From the NCBI GenBank assembly GCA_050247235.1, contig JBFWUN010000002.1, positions 1 to 64,000 on the forward strand: 64,000 nt of DNA, given 5' to 3'. Below are positions 55,480 through 64,000 of the stretch, piece after piece. The position numbers and the translations under genes were made by a program. Each line of letters starts with the position of its first letter. The first letter of the stretch is position 1. Origin of the DNA: CAIKBL01 sp050247235. Its GTDB lineage: Bacteria; Pseudomonadota; Gammaproteobacteria; Ga0077536. Under the pieces are notes generated by a model, which saw only the letters and a list, made by a program, of their open reading frames with translations, had not been told where the DNA came from and did no database searches.

Positions 55480-56107
55480 AGGTCTTGAACCGTTCCAGTA
55501 CGTCGTGCATCTCTCCTGCGGCCAGCAGGACCGGTCCGCCGCATTGCAGGGTCAGGAGATATTGATGGGCCAGATCCTCGAGCGCAAGGGTGAGCTCGTA
55601 GGCCGCCGCGAGGTCCTCACCCAACGCGACGAGCCCATGGTTGGCGAGCAGGCAGGCACGCCGCGCCTCCAGCGCCTCGAGCACCGCGTCCGACAACGCC
55701 TGGGTCCCGAAGGTCGCGTACCGGGCGCAGCGAATCGAAGTGCCGCCACCCACGGAGATCATGTAATGGAACGCCGGAATTTCGCGGCGCATGCAGGCGA
55801 GCGCAGTGGCGCAGGGCGAGTGCACGTGCACGATTGCGTGGGCATCCGGGCGCGATGCGTAGATATCCCGGTGAAACCGCCATTCGCTGGACGGTTCGAG
55901 CTGCCCCGGTGCGATCGTGCCGTCGAGGTCCATCTCGACGTGGTGTTCGTCACGCAAGGACCGCGCACGGGCACCGGTTGGGGTGATGAGCATTCCGCCG
56001 ACGGTGCGGATACTCGCATTGCCCGCGGCACCGCAGTTGAGTCCGGCATGCGCCAGCTCCCTCATCACCTGCGACAGCGCGGCGCGTTCCGGGTCCAGGC
56101 TGGACAT
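55457..56107 (-). CDS. Class II aldolase/adducin family protein
   Basis: A 216-residue zinc enzyme. AIVHVHSPCATALACM supplies the HxH metal ligands and LLANHGLVALG the third His; GNASIR and TPTGA at the start bind phosphate in fuculose-phosphate aldolase. The exact sugar phosphate is unknown. ATG overlaps the ilvA stop; a GTG one codon earlier is possible. Confidence 0.85.
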   Translation of the reverse strand: MSSLDPERAALSQVMRELAHAGLNCGAAGNASIRTVGGMLITPTGARARSLRDEHHVEMDLDGTIAPGQLEPSSEWRFHRDIYASRPDAHAIVHVHSPCATALACMRREIPAFHYMISVGGGTSIRCARYATFGTQALSDAVLEALEARRACLLANHGLVALGEDLAAAYELTLALEDLAHQYLLTLQCGGPVLLAAGEMHDVLERFKTYGQQRDD

Positions 56108-57627
56108 CACCGCAGAAAGAGTTCGTAGGCCGTGTTGTCGCGCTCTTCGACCCAGTCCATCTGGAGCGACGCGAGAAAGGCATCGAACGACTCGGCCGCG
56201 TCGACTGGCACCTGTATCCCCATCAGGACCCGGCCATTCGCAGCACCATGGTTACGGTAATGAAACAGGCTGATGTTCCAGCGGTCACCAATCTGGTTCA
56301 GGAAGTGCAGCAGTGCGCCTGGTCGTTCGGGAAACTCCACGCGCAGCAGGCGCTCGCCGACGAGGCCGCGGGCATGTCCTCCGACCATGTAACGCACGTG
56401 CATCTTCGCCATCTCGTTGTCGGTGATGTCGCGGGCCTCGAACCCCTTGTCATGCAGGCTCGCGAGCAGCGCCACCTTGTCCGCCTCGCCCGATCGCAGC
56501 TGGACGCCGGCAAATACCGCGGCGCGCTGACGATCCGAGTATCGATAATTGAACTCCGTGATTGCACGGGGACCGAGCGCGTGGCAGAAGCGCCGGAAAC
56601 TTCCGGGCCGTTCCGGAATGACGGCGCCGAGCAGGATTTCGCGCCGTTCGCCGAGTTCAGCGAGCTCCGCGATGTGACGCAGCCGGTCGAAGTTGACGTT
56701 CGCGCCGCTGAGTATGGCGACCAGCGACTGCCCGGTGACCTGTTCGCGCGCGACATGCTGCTTGAGTCCGGCGAGCGCCAATGCGCCAGCGGGCTCGGCG
56801 ATCGAGCGCGTGTCTTCGAAAATATCTTTGACCGCCGCGCAGATCTCGTCGATTGACACCGTCAGCACCTCGTCGACGTACCGCCGCGCGATACGGAAGG
56901 GTTCAGTGCCGACCTGCCGCACGGCCGCACCGTCGGCAAACAGCCCGATACGGTCCAGCTGGACGGGTTTACCCGCTTCCAGCGCGCGCTTCATGCAGGC
57001 CGCGTCGTCCGCCTCGACGCCGACAATCCTGACCGACGGATGCAGTGCCTTCACGAACGTCGCCACGCCACCGATCAGCCCACCGCCGCCAACCGGCACG
57101 AAGATCGCGTCCGGTACGCCGTGGTGCTGCCGCAGGATTTCCATCGCGACGGTCCCCTGGCCTGCGATGATCGCCGGATGGTCATAAGGTGGAACGTAGG
57201 TCAGGCCCCGCGTGTCCACCAGTTCGCGCGCGTGTTCGGCCGCCTCGTCGTAGGTATTGCCGTGCAGGACTATCTCGCCCTGCAGTCTCCTCACGGCGTT
57301 CACCTTGATCTCAGGGGTGGTTTTCGGCATCACGATGACGGCGCGCACGCCGAGCCGCTGCGCGGCGAGCGCCACGCCTTGGGCGTGGTTGCCGGCGGAA
57401 GCGGTGACGACACCACGCGCCCGCTCTTCCTCGGTAAGCCCTGTCATCATGGTGTAGGCGCCGCGGATCTTGTAAGAGAACACGGGCTGCATGTCTTCCC
57501 GTTTCAGCCACACTGTGTTCCCGGTGCGCTGGGACATGAGCGGCAGCACGTCAAGCGGCGTTTCGCGGGCGACGTCGTATACCGGCGCCTTCAGGGTCAT
57601 CTTGAGGTACGTGTCAAGCATGCGCAT
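56107..57627 (-). CDS. ilvA: Threonine ammonia-lyase, biosynthetic
   Basis: A 506-residue pyridoxal phosphate enzyme that makes 2-oxobutanoate for isoleucine. The cofactor Lys is in SYKIRGAY, and GGGGLIGG binds the phosphate. The C-terminal third holds two ACT-like regulatory domains (about 325-495), the sites of isoleucine inhibition. Start at MRMLDTYLK; a second Met two codons on is possible. Divergent from rpiA by 60 bp. Confidence 0.94.
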   Translation of the reverse strand: MRMLDTYLKMTLKAPVYDVARETPLDVLPLMSQRTGNTVWLKREDMQPVFSYKIRGAYTMMTGLTEEERARGVVTASAGNHAQGVALAAQRLGVRAVIVMPKTTPEIKVNAVRRLQGEIVLHGNTYDEAAEHARELVDTRGLTYVPPYDHPAIIAGQGTVAMEILRQHHGVPDAIFVPVGGGGLIGGVATFVKALHPSVRIVGVEADDAACMKRALEAGKPVQLDRIGLFADGAAVRQVGTEPFRIARRYVDEVLTVSIDEICAAVKDIFEDTRSIAEPAGALALAGLKQHVAREQVTGQSLVAILSGANVNFDRLRHIAELAELGERREILLGAVIPERPGSFRRFCHALGPRAITEFNYRYSDRQRAAVFAGVQLRSGEADKVALLASLHDKGFEARDITDNEMAKMHVRYMVGGHARGLVGERLLRVEFPERPGALLHFLNQIGDRWNISLFHYRNHGAANGRVLMGIQVPVDAAESFDAFLASLQMDWVEERDNTAYELFLR

Positions 57628-57687
57628 AAGATACCATCTACCGGCAACTGCCGCCGACGCGCGGTATCCATCGTCAAAGGGCACGCA

Positions 57688-58344
57688 ATGACGCAGGACG
57701 ACAAGAAGCGCCAGGCCGCGATTGCAGCAGTCGAGTTCGTGCGGCACGCGGCGGTTGTCGGCGTGGGTACGGGCAGCACCGCCAACCATTTCATCGACGC
57801 ACTGGCACGCGTCAAGGGTTACCTGGACGGCGCAGTCGCAAGTTCAGAAGCGTCCGCCGCGCGTCTCAAGGGACACGGCATCCAGGTGTACGACCTCAAC
57901 GACGTCGGCCCCCTGGAGGTCTACGTGGACGGGGCAGACGAGGCGAACGCCCAGCGCGAACTCGTCAAAGGCGGGGGCGGCGCGCTGACCCGCGAGAAGA
58001 TTGTCGCCGCGGCCAGCGCACGCTTCGTGTGCATCATGGACGATTCCAAGCTGGTGGAGCGCCTGGGTCGGTTCCCCCTGCCGGTCGAAGTGATACCGAT
58101 GGCGCGCAGTCACGTGGCCCGGGCGCTCGTCTCGCTCGGTGGACAGCCGGAATATCGCCGCGGTTTCACCACGGACAACGGCAACGTCATCCTCGACGTG
58201 CATGGAATCCACATCCAGGATGCGAAATCACTCGAAGCGCAGATCAACCAGATTGCCGGCGTGGTTTCCAACGGGCTCTTCGCGATCCGTCCGGCGGACG
58301 TTCTGCTGATCGGGGGAACGGACGGCGTCCGTCGCATCGGCTGA
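57688..58344 (+). CDS. rpiA: Ribose-5-phosphate isomerase A
   Basis: A 218-residue isomerase. VGVGTGSTANHFID binds phosphate, VDGADEAN and KGGGGALTREK carry catalytic residues. The rpiA-ilvA divergent pair is widespread in gammaproteobacteria. Together with rpe it covers the pentose phosphate interconversions in this window. Confidence 0.95.
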   Translation: MTQDDKKRQAAIAAVEFVRHAAVVGVGTGSTANHFIDALARVKGYLDGAVASSEASAARLKGHGIQVYDLNDVGPLEVYVDGADEANAQRELVKGGGGALTREKIVAAASARFVCIMDDSKLVERLGRFPLPVEVIPMARSHVARALVSLGGQPEYRRGFTTDNGNVILDVHGIHIQDAKSLEAQINQIAGVVSNGLFAIRPADVLLIGGTDGVRRIG

Positions 58345-58348
58345 AGCA

Positions 58349-58549
58349 ATGCGACGCGGTCTCGTTACGCTGGGCATCGTGCTGATCGCGGTCGGGCTGC
58401 TCTGGCCGTGGCTATCGAGGATCGGGTGGGGAAGGCTTCCCGGCGATATCGTGCTTGAACGCGGTCACGGACGATTCTACTTCCCCATCACAACTTGCCT
58501 CGTGATCAGCGCGCTCGTGTCATTCGCGCTGTGGTGGTGGCGACGCTGA
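58349..58549 (+). CDS. DUF2905 small membrane protein
   Basis: A 66-residue protein with two membrane helices around the family core GRLPGDIVLERGHGRFYFPI. DUF2905 proteins have no known role. It begins four bases after rpiA and converges on tatC. Confidence 0.85.
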   Translation: MRRGLVTLGIVLIAVGLLWPWLSRIGWGRLPGDIVLERGHGRFYFPITTCLVISALVSFALWWWRR

Positions 58550-58556
58550 CGCCAGG

Positions 58557-59339
58557 TCAGTTGCGAGTCAGTGCCTTGTCCGCGTCGGTCGCGGGCACGT
58601 CGGTCGGGATGAAGAATCGACAGAACAGCATTCCCACTTCGTACAGCAACCAGACGGGGATCGCCATCATGGTCTGCGAAATGACATCAGGGGGGGTGAG
58701 AATCGCCGCGATCACGAACGCGCCGACGATGATGTAGGGCCTCTTCTCCGCGAGCGACTCGCGAGTTGATATGCCGGTGCGCACGACGAGGTAGGTCGCG
58801 ACCGGTACTTCGAACGCAGCGCCGAACGCAAAGAACATCACGATCACGAAATCGAGGTACCGGCTGATATCGGTCATCACCGTCACGCCGGCCGGCGCCG
58901 CTGCCGTCAGGAAACCGAACACCAGCGGAAATACCGCGTAGTACGCGAATGCGATGCCGCAGTAGAACAACGTCGTGCTGGAGACGAGGAGCGGCAGCGC
59001 GAGCCGCTTCTCGTGTCGATACAGCCCTGGCGCAACAAACGCCCATAACTGGTAGAAGATGTAGGGTGCGCTGATCGCGACTGCCACGAAGCAGGTCAGC
59101 TTGAACGGCGCGAGGAACGGCGACGCGACTTCGGTGGCAATCATTTGTGCCCCGATGTCGCTCATCTGCTGCATCAACGGCCGTGAAAGCCATTCGTATA
59201 GGGTGTTGGCCACCGGCATCAGGACGAGCAGGACCGCGAGTACGCACATCACCGTGCGCAGCAACCGGTCACGCAACTCAACGAGATGCGATAAAAACGG
59301 TTGCTCGGTAGGGTCGAGACCGGAAGGTTCTTCGGCCAT
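58557..59339 (-). CDS. tatC: Sec-independent translocase subunit TatC
   Basis: A 260-residue six-helix membrane protein. HLVELRDRLLR near the N-terminus, FYQLWAFVAPGLYRHEK and FGAAFEVPV in the second half match TatC. It recognises twin-arginine signals. Last gene of tatABC. Confidence 0.95.
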   Translation of the reverse strand: MAEEPSGLDPTEQPFLSHLVELRDRLLRTVMCVLAVLLVLMPVANTLYEWLSRPLMQQMSDIGAQMIATEVASPFLAPFKLTCFVAVAISAPYIFYQLWAFVAPGLYRHEKRLALPLLVSSTTLFYCGIAFAYYAVFPLVFGFLTAAAPAGVTVMTDISRYLDFVIVMFFAFGAAFEVPVATYLVVRTGISTRESLAEKRPYIIVGAFVIAAILTPPDVISQTMMAIPVWLLYEVGMLFCRFFIPTDVPATDADKALTRN

Positions 59340-59345
59340 GGTCGA

Positions 59346-59660
59346 TCAGGCAGGATCGGAGGGTGGCTTCGTTGGCTCTTCCGCCCGCGGTGCGTTGAGG
59401 CGTTGCTCCATGAACGACCCGGAGAGCTTCTTTTCCTGCGCCAACCGTGCTTCCTCGGTTTGCAGCGTGCGCTGAAACTGGTTCAGCTCCCGTACGCTCT
59501 GATCGTTCTCGAGCTGAGTCTTGAGCTCCCGCGCCATGCGTTGCGCACGCCCGAGCCAACGGCCAGCGGACCGTACCAGCGGCGGAAGGCGCTCCGGGCC
59601 CAGCACCAGCAGCGCAATGAGCCCGATCAGCATCAGCTCCGTGAAGCCAACGTCGAACAC
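59346..59660 (-). CDS. tatB: Sec-independent translocase subunit TatB
   Basis: A 104-residue protein with one N-terminal membrane helix (FTELMLIGLIALLVLGPERLP) and an amphipathic helix. The GTG start gives the family N-terminus; a longer frame upstream is not supported. Forms the receptor with TatC. Confidence 0.9.
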   Translation of the reverse strand: MFDVGFTELMLIGLIALLVLGPERLPPLVRSAGRWLGRAQRMARELKTQLENDQSVRELNQFQRTLQTEEARLAQEKKLSGSFMEQRLNAPRAEEPTKPPSDPA

Positions 59661-59667
59661 GGAGGCT

Positions 59668-59892
59668 TCAGGAGTTCTTCTGATCCGCGCTCGGCACCGC
59701 GTCGCCGTCGATGACCCGCTTGTTTGCGGTGACATCGACGACCGGCGGTTCCTCGTTGCCGTCCTTGATCGCCTTGCGGAAATCACGGATCCAGCCGCCG
59801 ACATCCGAGCCGATGCCTTTGATCTTCTTGGTCCCGAAGAGCAGCATCACGATCACGAGGATGATGATGAGTTCCTTGATTCCGATACCCAT
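59668..59892 (-). CDS. tatA: Sec-independent translocase subunit TatA
   Basis: A 74-residue protein: a membrane helix (IKELIIILVIVMLLFGTKK), the FGTKK hinge and a charged tail. GGAG lies seven bases before the ATG. TatA oligomers form the transport path. Confidence 0.92.
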   Translation of the reverse strand: MGIGIKELIIILVIVMLLFGTKKIKGIGSDVGGWIRDFRKAIKDGNEEPPVVDVTANKRVIDGDAVPSADQKNS

Positions 59893-59935
59893 GGGATTCT
59901 CCGGCGCCGCCCGTGGTGACGCCATTAAGTTGCAG

Positions 59936-60259
59936 CTATTTTCCCTGGCGCGAGGCCTTTTCCTCGATGCCGGAGCGGCCGAACCGCCGCGCCAGTTCGA
60001 GCATCACCCGTTGCGGCGGGATCCCCTGGTGAACCAGCGCGACCATGCAGTGAAACCACAGGTCCGCCACTTCGTGAACCAGGGCCTCCCCATCCGCACC
60101 GCCGGCGGCGATCACGACCTCTGTCGCCTCTTCCCCAATCTTCTTGCGGATCGCATCGATGCCCTGGTGATAGAGGCGCGCGACGTACGACGATGCCGGA
60201 TCCGCGCCCCTTCTTTGTTCCAGGATCGCGGTCAGCTGGTTCAAGACGTCGTCGGACAT
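59936..60259 (-). CDS. hisE: Phosphoribosyl-ATP pyrophosphatase
   Basis: A 107-residue all-helical enzyme. KKIGEEATEVVIAA and HEVADLWFHCMVAL carry the acidic metal ligands of the MazG-like fold. Second step of histidine synthesis. Coded separately from hisI. Confidence 0.93.
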   Translation of the reverse strand: MSDDVLNQLTAILEQRRGADPASSYVARLYHQGIDAIRKKIGEEATEVVIAAGGADGEALVHEVADLWFHCMVALVHQGIPPQRVMLELARRFGRSGIEEKASRQGK

Positions 60260-60269
60260 GGCGCTTCCT

Positions 60270-60665
60270 TCACTTCGAGCCAGGGGCGCGATAGATTTCC
60301 GACGGATCCCGGACGATGGGTTCGACGGTCTGCCAGGATTCGCCCTCGAGTCTGCGGTAAAAGCACGACTCTCGTCCAGTATGACAGGCGATACCCCCCA
60401 CTTGTTCGACCAACAGGACCAGCGCATCCCCGTCGCAGTCGAGCCGGATTTCGCGCAACTGCTGAACGTGACCGGATTCTTCGCCTTTACGCCACAGTCT
60501 CCGCCGCGAGCGCGACCAGTAGACGGCCCTCCGCTCGCGCACGGTGAGCTCCAGCGCTTCCCGATTCATCCAGGCCTGCATCAGGATTCGCCCGGAAATG
60601 GCGTCCTGAGCGGTAACGGGCACCAGGCCGTCCTGACCCCATTTGATTTCGTCGAGCCAGGTCAC
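60270..60665 (-). CDS. hisI: Phosphoribosyl-AMP cyclohydrolase
   Basis: A 131-residue enzyme of the third histidine step. YWSRSRRRLWRKGEESGHVQ and the zinc site DCDGD plus GIACHTGRESCFY are present. GTG start overlapping the hisF stop by 4 bp. Confidence 0.94.
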   Translation of the reverse strand: MTWLDEIKWGQDGLVPVTAQDAISGRILMQAWMNREALELTVRERRAVYWSRSRRRLWRKGEESGHVQQLREIRLDCDGDALVLLVEQVGGIACHTGRESCFYRRLEGESWQTVEPIVRDPSEIYRAPGSK

Positions 60666-61429
60666 TGTCGCATCTCGATGCCGGCGGCCGCCATGTGGCG
60701 TTTGGCCTGTTCCACGGTGTATTCGCCGAAGTGAAAGATGCTCGCGGCAAGCACCGCATCGGCGTGACCGAGCGCAATCCCGGCAACCAGGTGGTCCAGC
60801 TGGCCGACACCGCCCGAAGCAATCACCGGAATTGGTACCGCGTCGGCGATCGCACGAGTCAGCGCCAGGTCGAATCCGTCACGCGTGCCGTCGCGGTCCA
60901 TGCTGGTCAGAAGGATCTCGCCCGCGCCGAATTCCGCCATCCGGACTGCCCACGCCACGGCATCCAGGCCGGTGCCCCGACGACCGCCGTGGGTGTGGAC
61001 TTCCCAACCCGGGCTCCCGTCCCGTCGGGCACGGGCGTCAATGGCAACGACGATACATTGCGATCCGTACTTGTCAGCCGCGGCGCGCACGAAATCCGGG
61101 TTGTGGACGGCCGCCGTATTGATGCCCACCTTGTCGGCGCCCGCGGTCAGCATCCGCCGAACGTCCTGCATTTCCCGGATTCCGCCGCCGACGGTCAGCG
61201 GAATGAACACCTGCGCCGCAACCTCGCGCACCACTTCAACCATGGTCTCGCGCCCGTCGCTGCTCGCCGTGATGTCGAGAAACGTGATCTCGTCGGCGCC
61301 CTGGGTGTCGTAGCGGCGAGCGATCTCGACGGGATCGCCAGCATCCCGGATGTCGACGAACCGGACACCCTTGACGACGCGACCCGCGTCGACATCGAGA
61401 CAGGGGATGATTCTTTTGGCGAGTCCCAT
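60662..61429 (-). CDS. hisF: Imidazole glycerol phosphate synthase subunit HisF
   Basis: A 255-residue TIM barrel. Catalytic aspartates are in CLDVDAGRVVKG and AIDAR. Needs the glutaminase HisH, which is not in this window. 90 bp separate it from hisA, with nothing notable in the gap. Confidence 0.95.
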   Translation of the reverse strand: MGLAKRIIPCLDVDAGRVVKGVRFVDIRDAGDPVEIARRYDTQGADEITFLDITASSDGRETMVEVVREVAAQVFIPLTVGGGIREMQDVRRMLTAGADKVGINTAAVHNPDFVRAAADKYGSQCIVVAIDARARRDGSPGWEVHTHGGRRGTGLDAVAWAVRMAEFGAGEILLTSMDRDGTRDGFDLALTRAIADAVPIPVIASGGVGQLDHLVAGIALGHADAVLAASIFHFGEYTVEQAKRHMAAAGIEMRQ

Positions 61430-61519
61430 AGGTAGGTGTGGTTACGCGCGGATGTCTGATGAACGTGAGTGGCGGGAAGTATCTCCGGGTGATCGGGTCG
61501 CCCCGGGTCCGTCGACGAA

Positions 61520-62263
61520 TCAGTGTTTCGGCGACAGTTCGTCCGCGAGCGACTGGGCCGCGCGGAAATCGAGCGTTCCTTCATAGATGGCGCGTCCGGT
61601 TACCGCGCCCGCGATGCCTTCTGATTCGACGGCGGCGAGCGCCCGGATGTCGTCGAGATTCGTCACGCCCCCGGACGCGAACACCGGGATGCGCAGATGT
61701 CGCGCGAACTCGACGGTTGCATCGAGGTTGAGCCCGCTCATCATCCCGTCGCGCCGGATATCCGTGAAGATGATAGCCTCGACACCGTTCTCCTCGAACT
61801 GCCGGGCGAGATCCACCGCGTCATGACGCGAGAGCTTGGACCATCCTTCGATGGCGACTTTGCCGTCGCGGACGTCGAGTCCGACATAGATGTGTCCGGG
61901 GAATTCCAGGCAAACGTCCGAGACGAAATGCGGCGCCGTCACGGCCTTCGTGCCAATGATCACGTAACGCACACCGGCATTTAGGTACGTCTGGATGGTG
62001 TCCTCATCCCGAATGCCCCCGCCCACCTGGACAGGGACGCGCGGAAACGCCTGCGCGATGTCCCGGATCACCTCGAAATTGACCGGCCTGCCCGCCGTGG
62101 CGCCGTTCAAGTCCACGACATGAAGCCGGCGGGCGCCTTCCTCAACCCACCTTGCTGCCATCGCAAGCGGATCGTCGGAATAAACGGTGCCCTCTTCCAT
62201 GCGGCCTTGCCGCAGGCGCACGCATTTGCCGTCCTTGATGTCGATGGCAGGGATCAGCAGCAT
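61520..62263 (-). CDS. hisA: 1-(5-phosphoribosyl)-5-[(5-phosphoribosylamino)methylideneamino]imidazole-4-carboxamide isomerase
   Basis: A 247-residue TIM barrel. IPAIDIKDGKCVRLRQG carries the first catalytic Asp and FTDIRRDGM the second region. First gene of the run hisA-hisF-hisI-hisE-tatABC. hisB and hisH, usual upstream neighbours, are not here. Confidence 0.95.
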   Translation of the reverse strand: MLLIPAIDIKDGKCVRLRQGRMEEGTVYSDDPLAMAARWVEEGARRLHVVDLNGATAGRPVNFEVIRDIAQAFPRVPVQVGGGIRDEDTIQTYLNAGVRYVIIGTKAVTAPHFVSDVCLEFPGHIYVGLDVRDGKVAIEGWSKLSRHDAVDLARQFEENGVEAIIFTDIRRDGMMSGLNLDATVEFARHLRIPVFASGGVTNLDDIRALAAVESEGIAGAVTGRAIYEGTLDFRAAQSLADELSPKH

Positions 62264-62401
62264 GGGGCTAGAACCTGAAAGGGCTGTCGATTCGGCGTAT
62301 CGTGTTCGGAACTCGAGAGCTTGCTCGGGCAGTACGCGCCTCGCGGTGCCGAAATGTTAGCACAAGGCCTTTCAAAGATCCGGCGCAACGACCGGTTCCG
62401 A

Positions 62402-64000
62402 TCAGTGCGCCTCGTCCCAGTTCCTGCCGGTACCGATATCGACGACCAGCGGCACTGAGAGCTCGGCGGCCCCCGCCATCAGCGTGCGTACCTGGGCACT
62501 GACTTCCGCCACGGCCTCCGCATCGACTTCCAGGACCAGTTCGTCGTGCACCTGCATGATCAAGCTTGCGGAGGGTCCCGACCGCTCGATCCAGTCGTCA
62601 ACCGCGATCATCGCGCGCTTGATGATGTCCGCTGCGGTCCCCTGCATCGGCGCGTTGATGGCCGTTCGCTCCGCGTATTGCCGGCGCTGCAGGTTTCGGG
62701 ACTCGATGTCCGGGAGATACAAGCGGCGGCCAAAGACCGTTTCAACGAATCCTTCAGCGTGCGCACGCGCGCGTATCTCGTCCATGTAACGTTTCACCCC
62801 GGGATAGCGGGCGAAGTAGAGGTCGACGTATGCCTGCGCGGCGCTACGATCGATTCCGAGCTGGCGCGCGAGGCCAAATGCGGACATACCATAGATGAGT
62901 CCGAAATTGATCGCCTTGGCTGCACGCCGCTGTTCATCGCTGACCTCGCGGAGCGTCAGCCCGAATACCTCTGCGGCCGTAGCACGATGTACATCCGCGC
63001 CGCTCGCGAACGCTGCGAGCAACCGCTCGTCGCGAGACAGGTGCGCCATGATGCGAAGTTCAATTTGCGAGTAATCGGCGGCCAGAAGCACTTTGCCCGG
63101 TGGAGCAACAAATGCCTGCCGGATGCGTCGCCCCTCGGCCGTGCGCACCGGGATGTTCTGCAGGTTCGGGTCGGAAGATGACAACCGACCGGTGGCGGCC
63201 ACTGCCTGGTGGTAGCTCGTGTGAATTCTGCCCGTGGTGGAATTGACTTCGAGCGGGAGTTTGTCGGTGTAAGTGGATTTGAGCTTGGTCAACGCCCTAT
63301 GTTCAAGGATCAGCCTCGGCAAGGCATAACTCTCGGCCAGTTCCTGCAGCGCTGACTCTGCGGTCGATGGTTGTCCGGTCGGCGTCTTGGCGGTTACTGG
63401 AAGGCCAAGCCGATCAAACAGTACTTCCTGTATCTGCTTTGGAGAACCCATGTTGAACTCGCCACCTGCCTCGCGATACGCCTCTTGCGCCACCACCTGC
63501 ATTTTCTGCGCAAGTTCGACGCTCTGCGCCGCAAGCATCGACGTATCGACAAGCACGCCCCTCCGTTCGATTCGTGAAAGCACCGGCACCAGCGGGATCT
63601 CAATCTCTTCCAGTAGGCGTTGCAGCGAGGGAATGGCCGCAATCTGTGGCCAAAGCTTCGCATGCAGACGGAGGCAAACGTCTGCGTCTTCCGCAGCGTA
63701 GGCCGTTGCCTGTTCGACGGGGACGTCGTTGAAAGTAAGCTGGTGCGTGCCTTTGCCTGCCACGTCCTCGAAAAGGATCGTTCGGTGACCGAGGTACTTC
63801 AATGACAGAGAATCCATGTCGTGACGCGTCGCCGTGCTGTTGAGCACGTATGACTCCAGCATCGTGTCGTGGCGAATACCGCGTAGTTCGATGCCGTGAT
63901 TCTGCAGAACGCTGCGGTCGTACTTGAGGTTGTGTCCAAGTTTTCCGACCAGGGGGTCTTCCAGCAGGGGTTTCAAGAGATCGAGCGCAGTGTCGCGTGG
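62402..64000 (-). CDS. polA: DNA polymerase I, C-terminal part cut by window edge
   Basis: 533 codons are visible; the N-terminus with the 5' nuclease lies beyond the right edge. The 3'-5' exonuclease domain is intact in its later motifs (LGHNLKYD, ESYVLNST, AYAAEDADVC). Polymerase motif A is ADYSQIELRIMAH, motif B RRAAKAINFGLIYG and motif C VHDELVLEV. It repairs DNA and matures Okazaki fragments. No stop or frameshift seen in the visible part. Confidence 0.95.
   Translation of the reverse strand, partial: PRDTALDLLKPLLEDPLVGKLGHNLKYDRSVLQNHGIELRGIRHDTMLESYVLNSTATRHDMDSLSLKYLGHRTILFEDVAGKGTHQLTFNDVPVEQATAYAAEDADVCLRLHAKLWPQIAAIPSLQRLLEEIEIPLVPVLSRIERRGVLVDTSMLAAQSVELAQKMQVVAQEAYREAGGEFNMGSPKQIQEVLFDRLGLPVTAKTPTGQPSTAESALQELAESYALPRLILEHRALTKLKSTYTDKLPLEVNSTTGRIHTSYHQAVAATGRLSSSDPNLQNIPVRTAEGRRIRQAFVAPPGKVLLAADYSQIELRIMAHLSRDERLLAAFASGADVHRATAAEVFGLTLREVSDEQRRAAKAINFGLIYGMSAFGLARQLGIDRSAAQAYVDLYFARYPGVKRYMDEIRARAHAEGFVETVFGRRLYLPDIESRNLQRRQYAERTAINAPMQGTAADIIKRAMIAVDDWIERSGPSASLIMQVHDELVLEVDAEAVAEVSAQVRTLMAGAAELSVPLVVDIGTGRNWDEAH

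Overview
The window is a piece of a high-GC (about two thirds G+C by eye) proteobacterial chromosome, almost certainly from a gammaproteobacterium. The main reasons are the runs hisS-yfgM-bamB-der, ndk-rlmN-pilW-rodZ, dapA-bamC beside gcvR, pepA-holC-valS, rpe-gph-trpGDC and rpiA/ilvA, together with a LysR regulator of the NhaR type. The order cannot be fixed from sequence alone. No rRNA, tRNA, CRISPR array, insertion sequence, prophage or plasmid backbone was seen; most of the window is ordinary core genome with short accessory patches.

Layout, left to right. 0-3 kb: the tail of an HD-GYP phosphodiesterase, a RegB/RegA-type redox two-component pair and an esterase. 3-4.7 kb: a strong promoter, an unusually long and highly folded leader, and the polyamine genes speE-speD. 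4.7-10 kb: nhaR, htpX, an SH3-like protein with a second M48 protease, a thioesterase and a short-chain dehydrogenase. 10-15 kb: a partner-switching signalling cluster (STAS, metallo-hydrolase, CHASE2-PP2C phosphatase, OmpA-like lipoprotein, FecR protein, RsbW-like kinase). 15-24 kb: a DUF455 ferritin-like protein, a hydrolase, RDD, lptG, pepA-holC-valS and DUF2970. 24-31 kb: cysE, then a complete iscR-sufA-sufBCDS-sufT iron-sulfur operon with a recognisable IscR site, closed by a 14-bp stem. 31-39.3 kb: ndk, rlmN, pilW, rodZ, hisS, yfgM, bamB, der. 39.4-44.4 kb: a metallo-beta-lactamase-fold enzyme, bamC, dapA, gcvR, phoH. 44.6-47.4 kb: a CHAD-domain gene overlapping a ParA-type ATPase, then queG. 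47.4-55 kb: tpm, DUF3530, rpe, gph, a small accessory patch (59-aa protein, SnoaL-like protein, TetR), and trpGDC. 55-64 kb: VOC protein, class II aldolase, ilvA, rpiA, DUF2905, tatCBA, hisEIFA and the C-terminal two thirds or so of polA.

The parts most worth following are: (1) the speED leader, where a three-way junction can bury the ribosome binding site of a 63-codon upstream reading frame that ends three bases before the speE start; (2) the translationally coupled CHAD-ParA pair, which suggests a ParA-driven positioning system for polyphosphate granules; (3) the FecR/OmpA/CHASE2-PP2C/STAS/kinase cluster, which looks like an envelope-sensing partner switch without an obvious sigma factor; and (4) several broken synteny points, where lptF, trpE, ispG and sufE are missing from their usual places.
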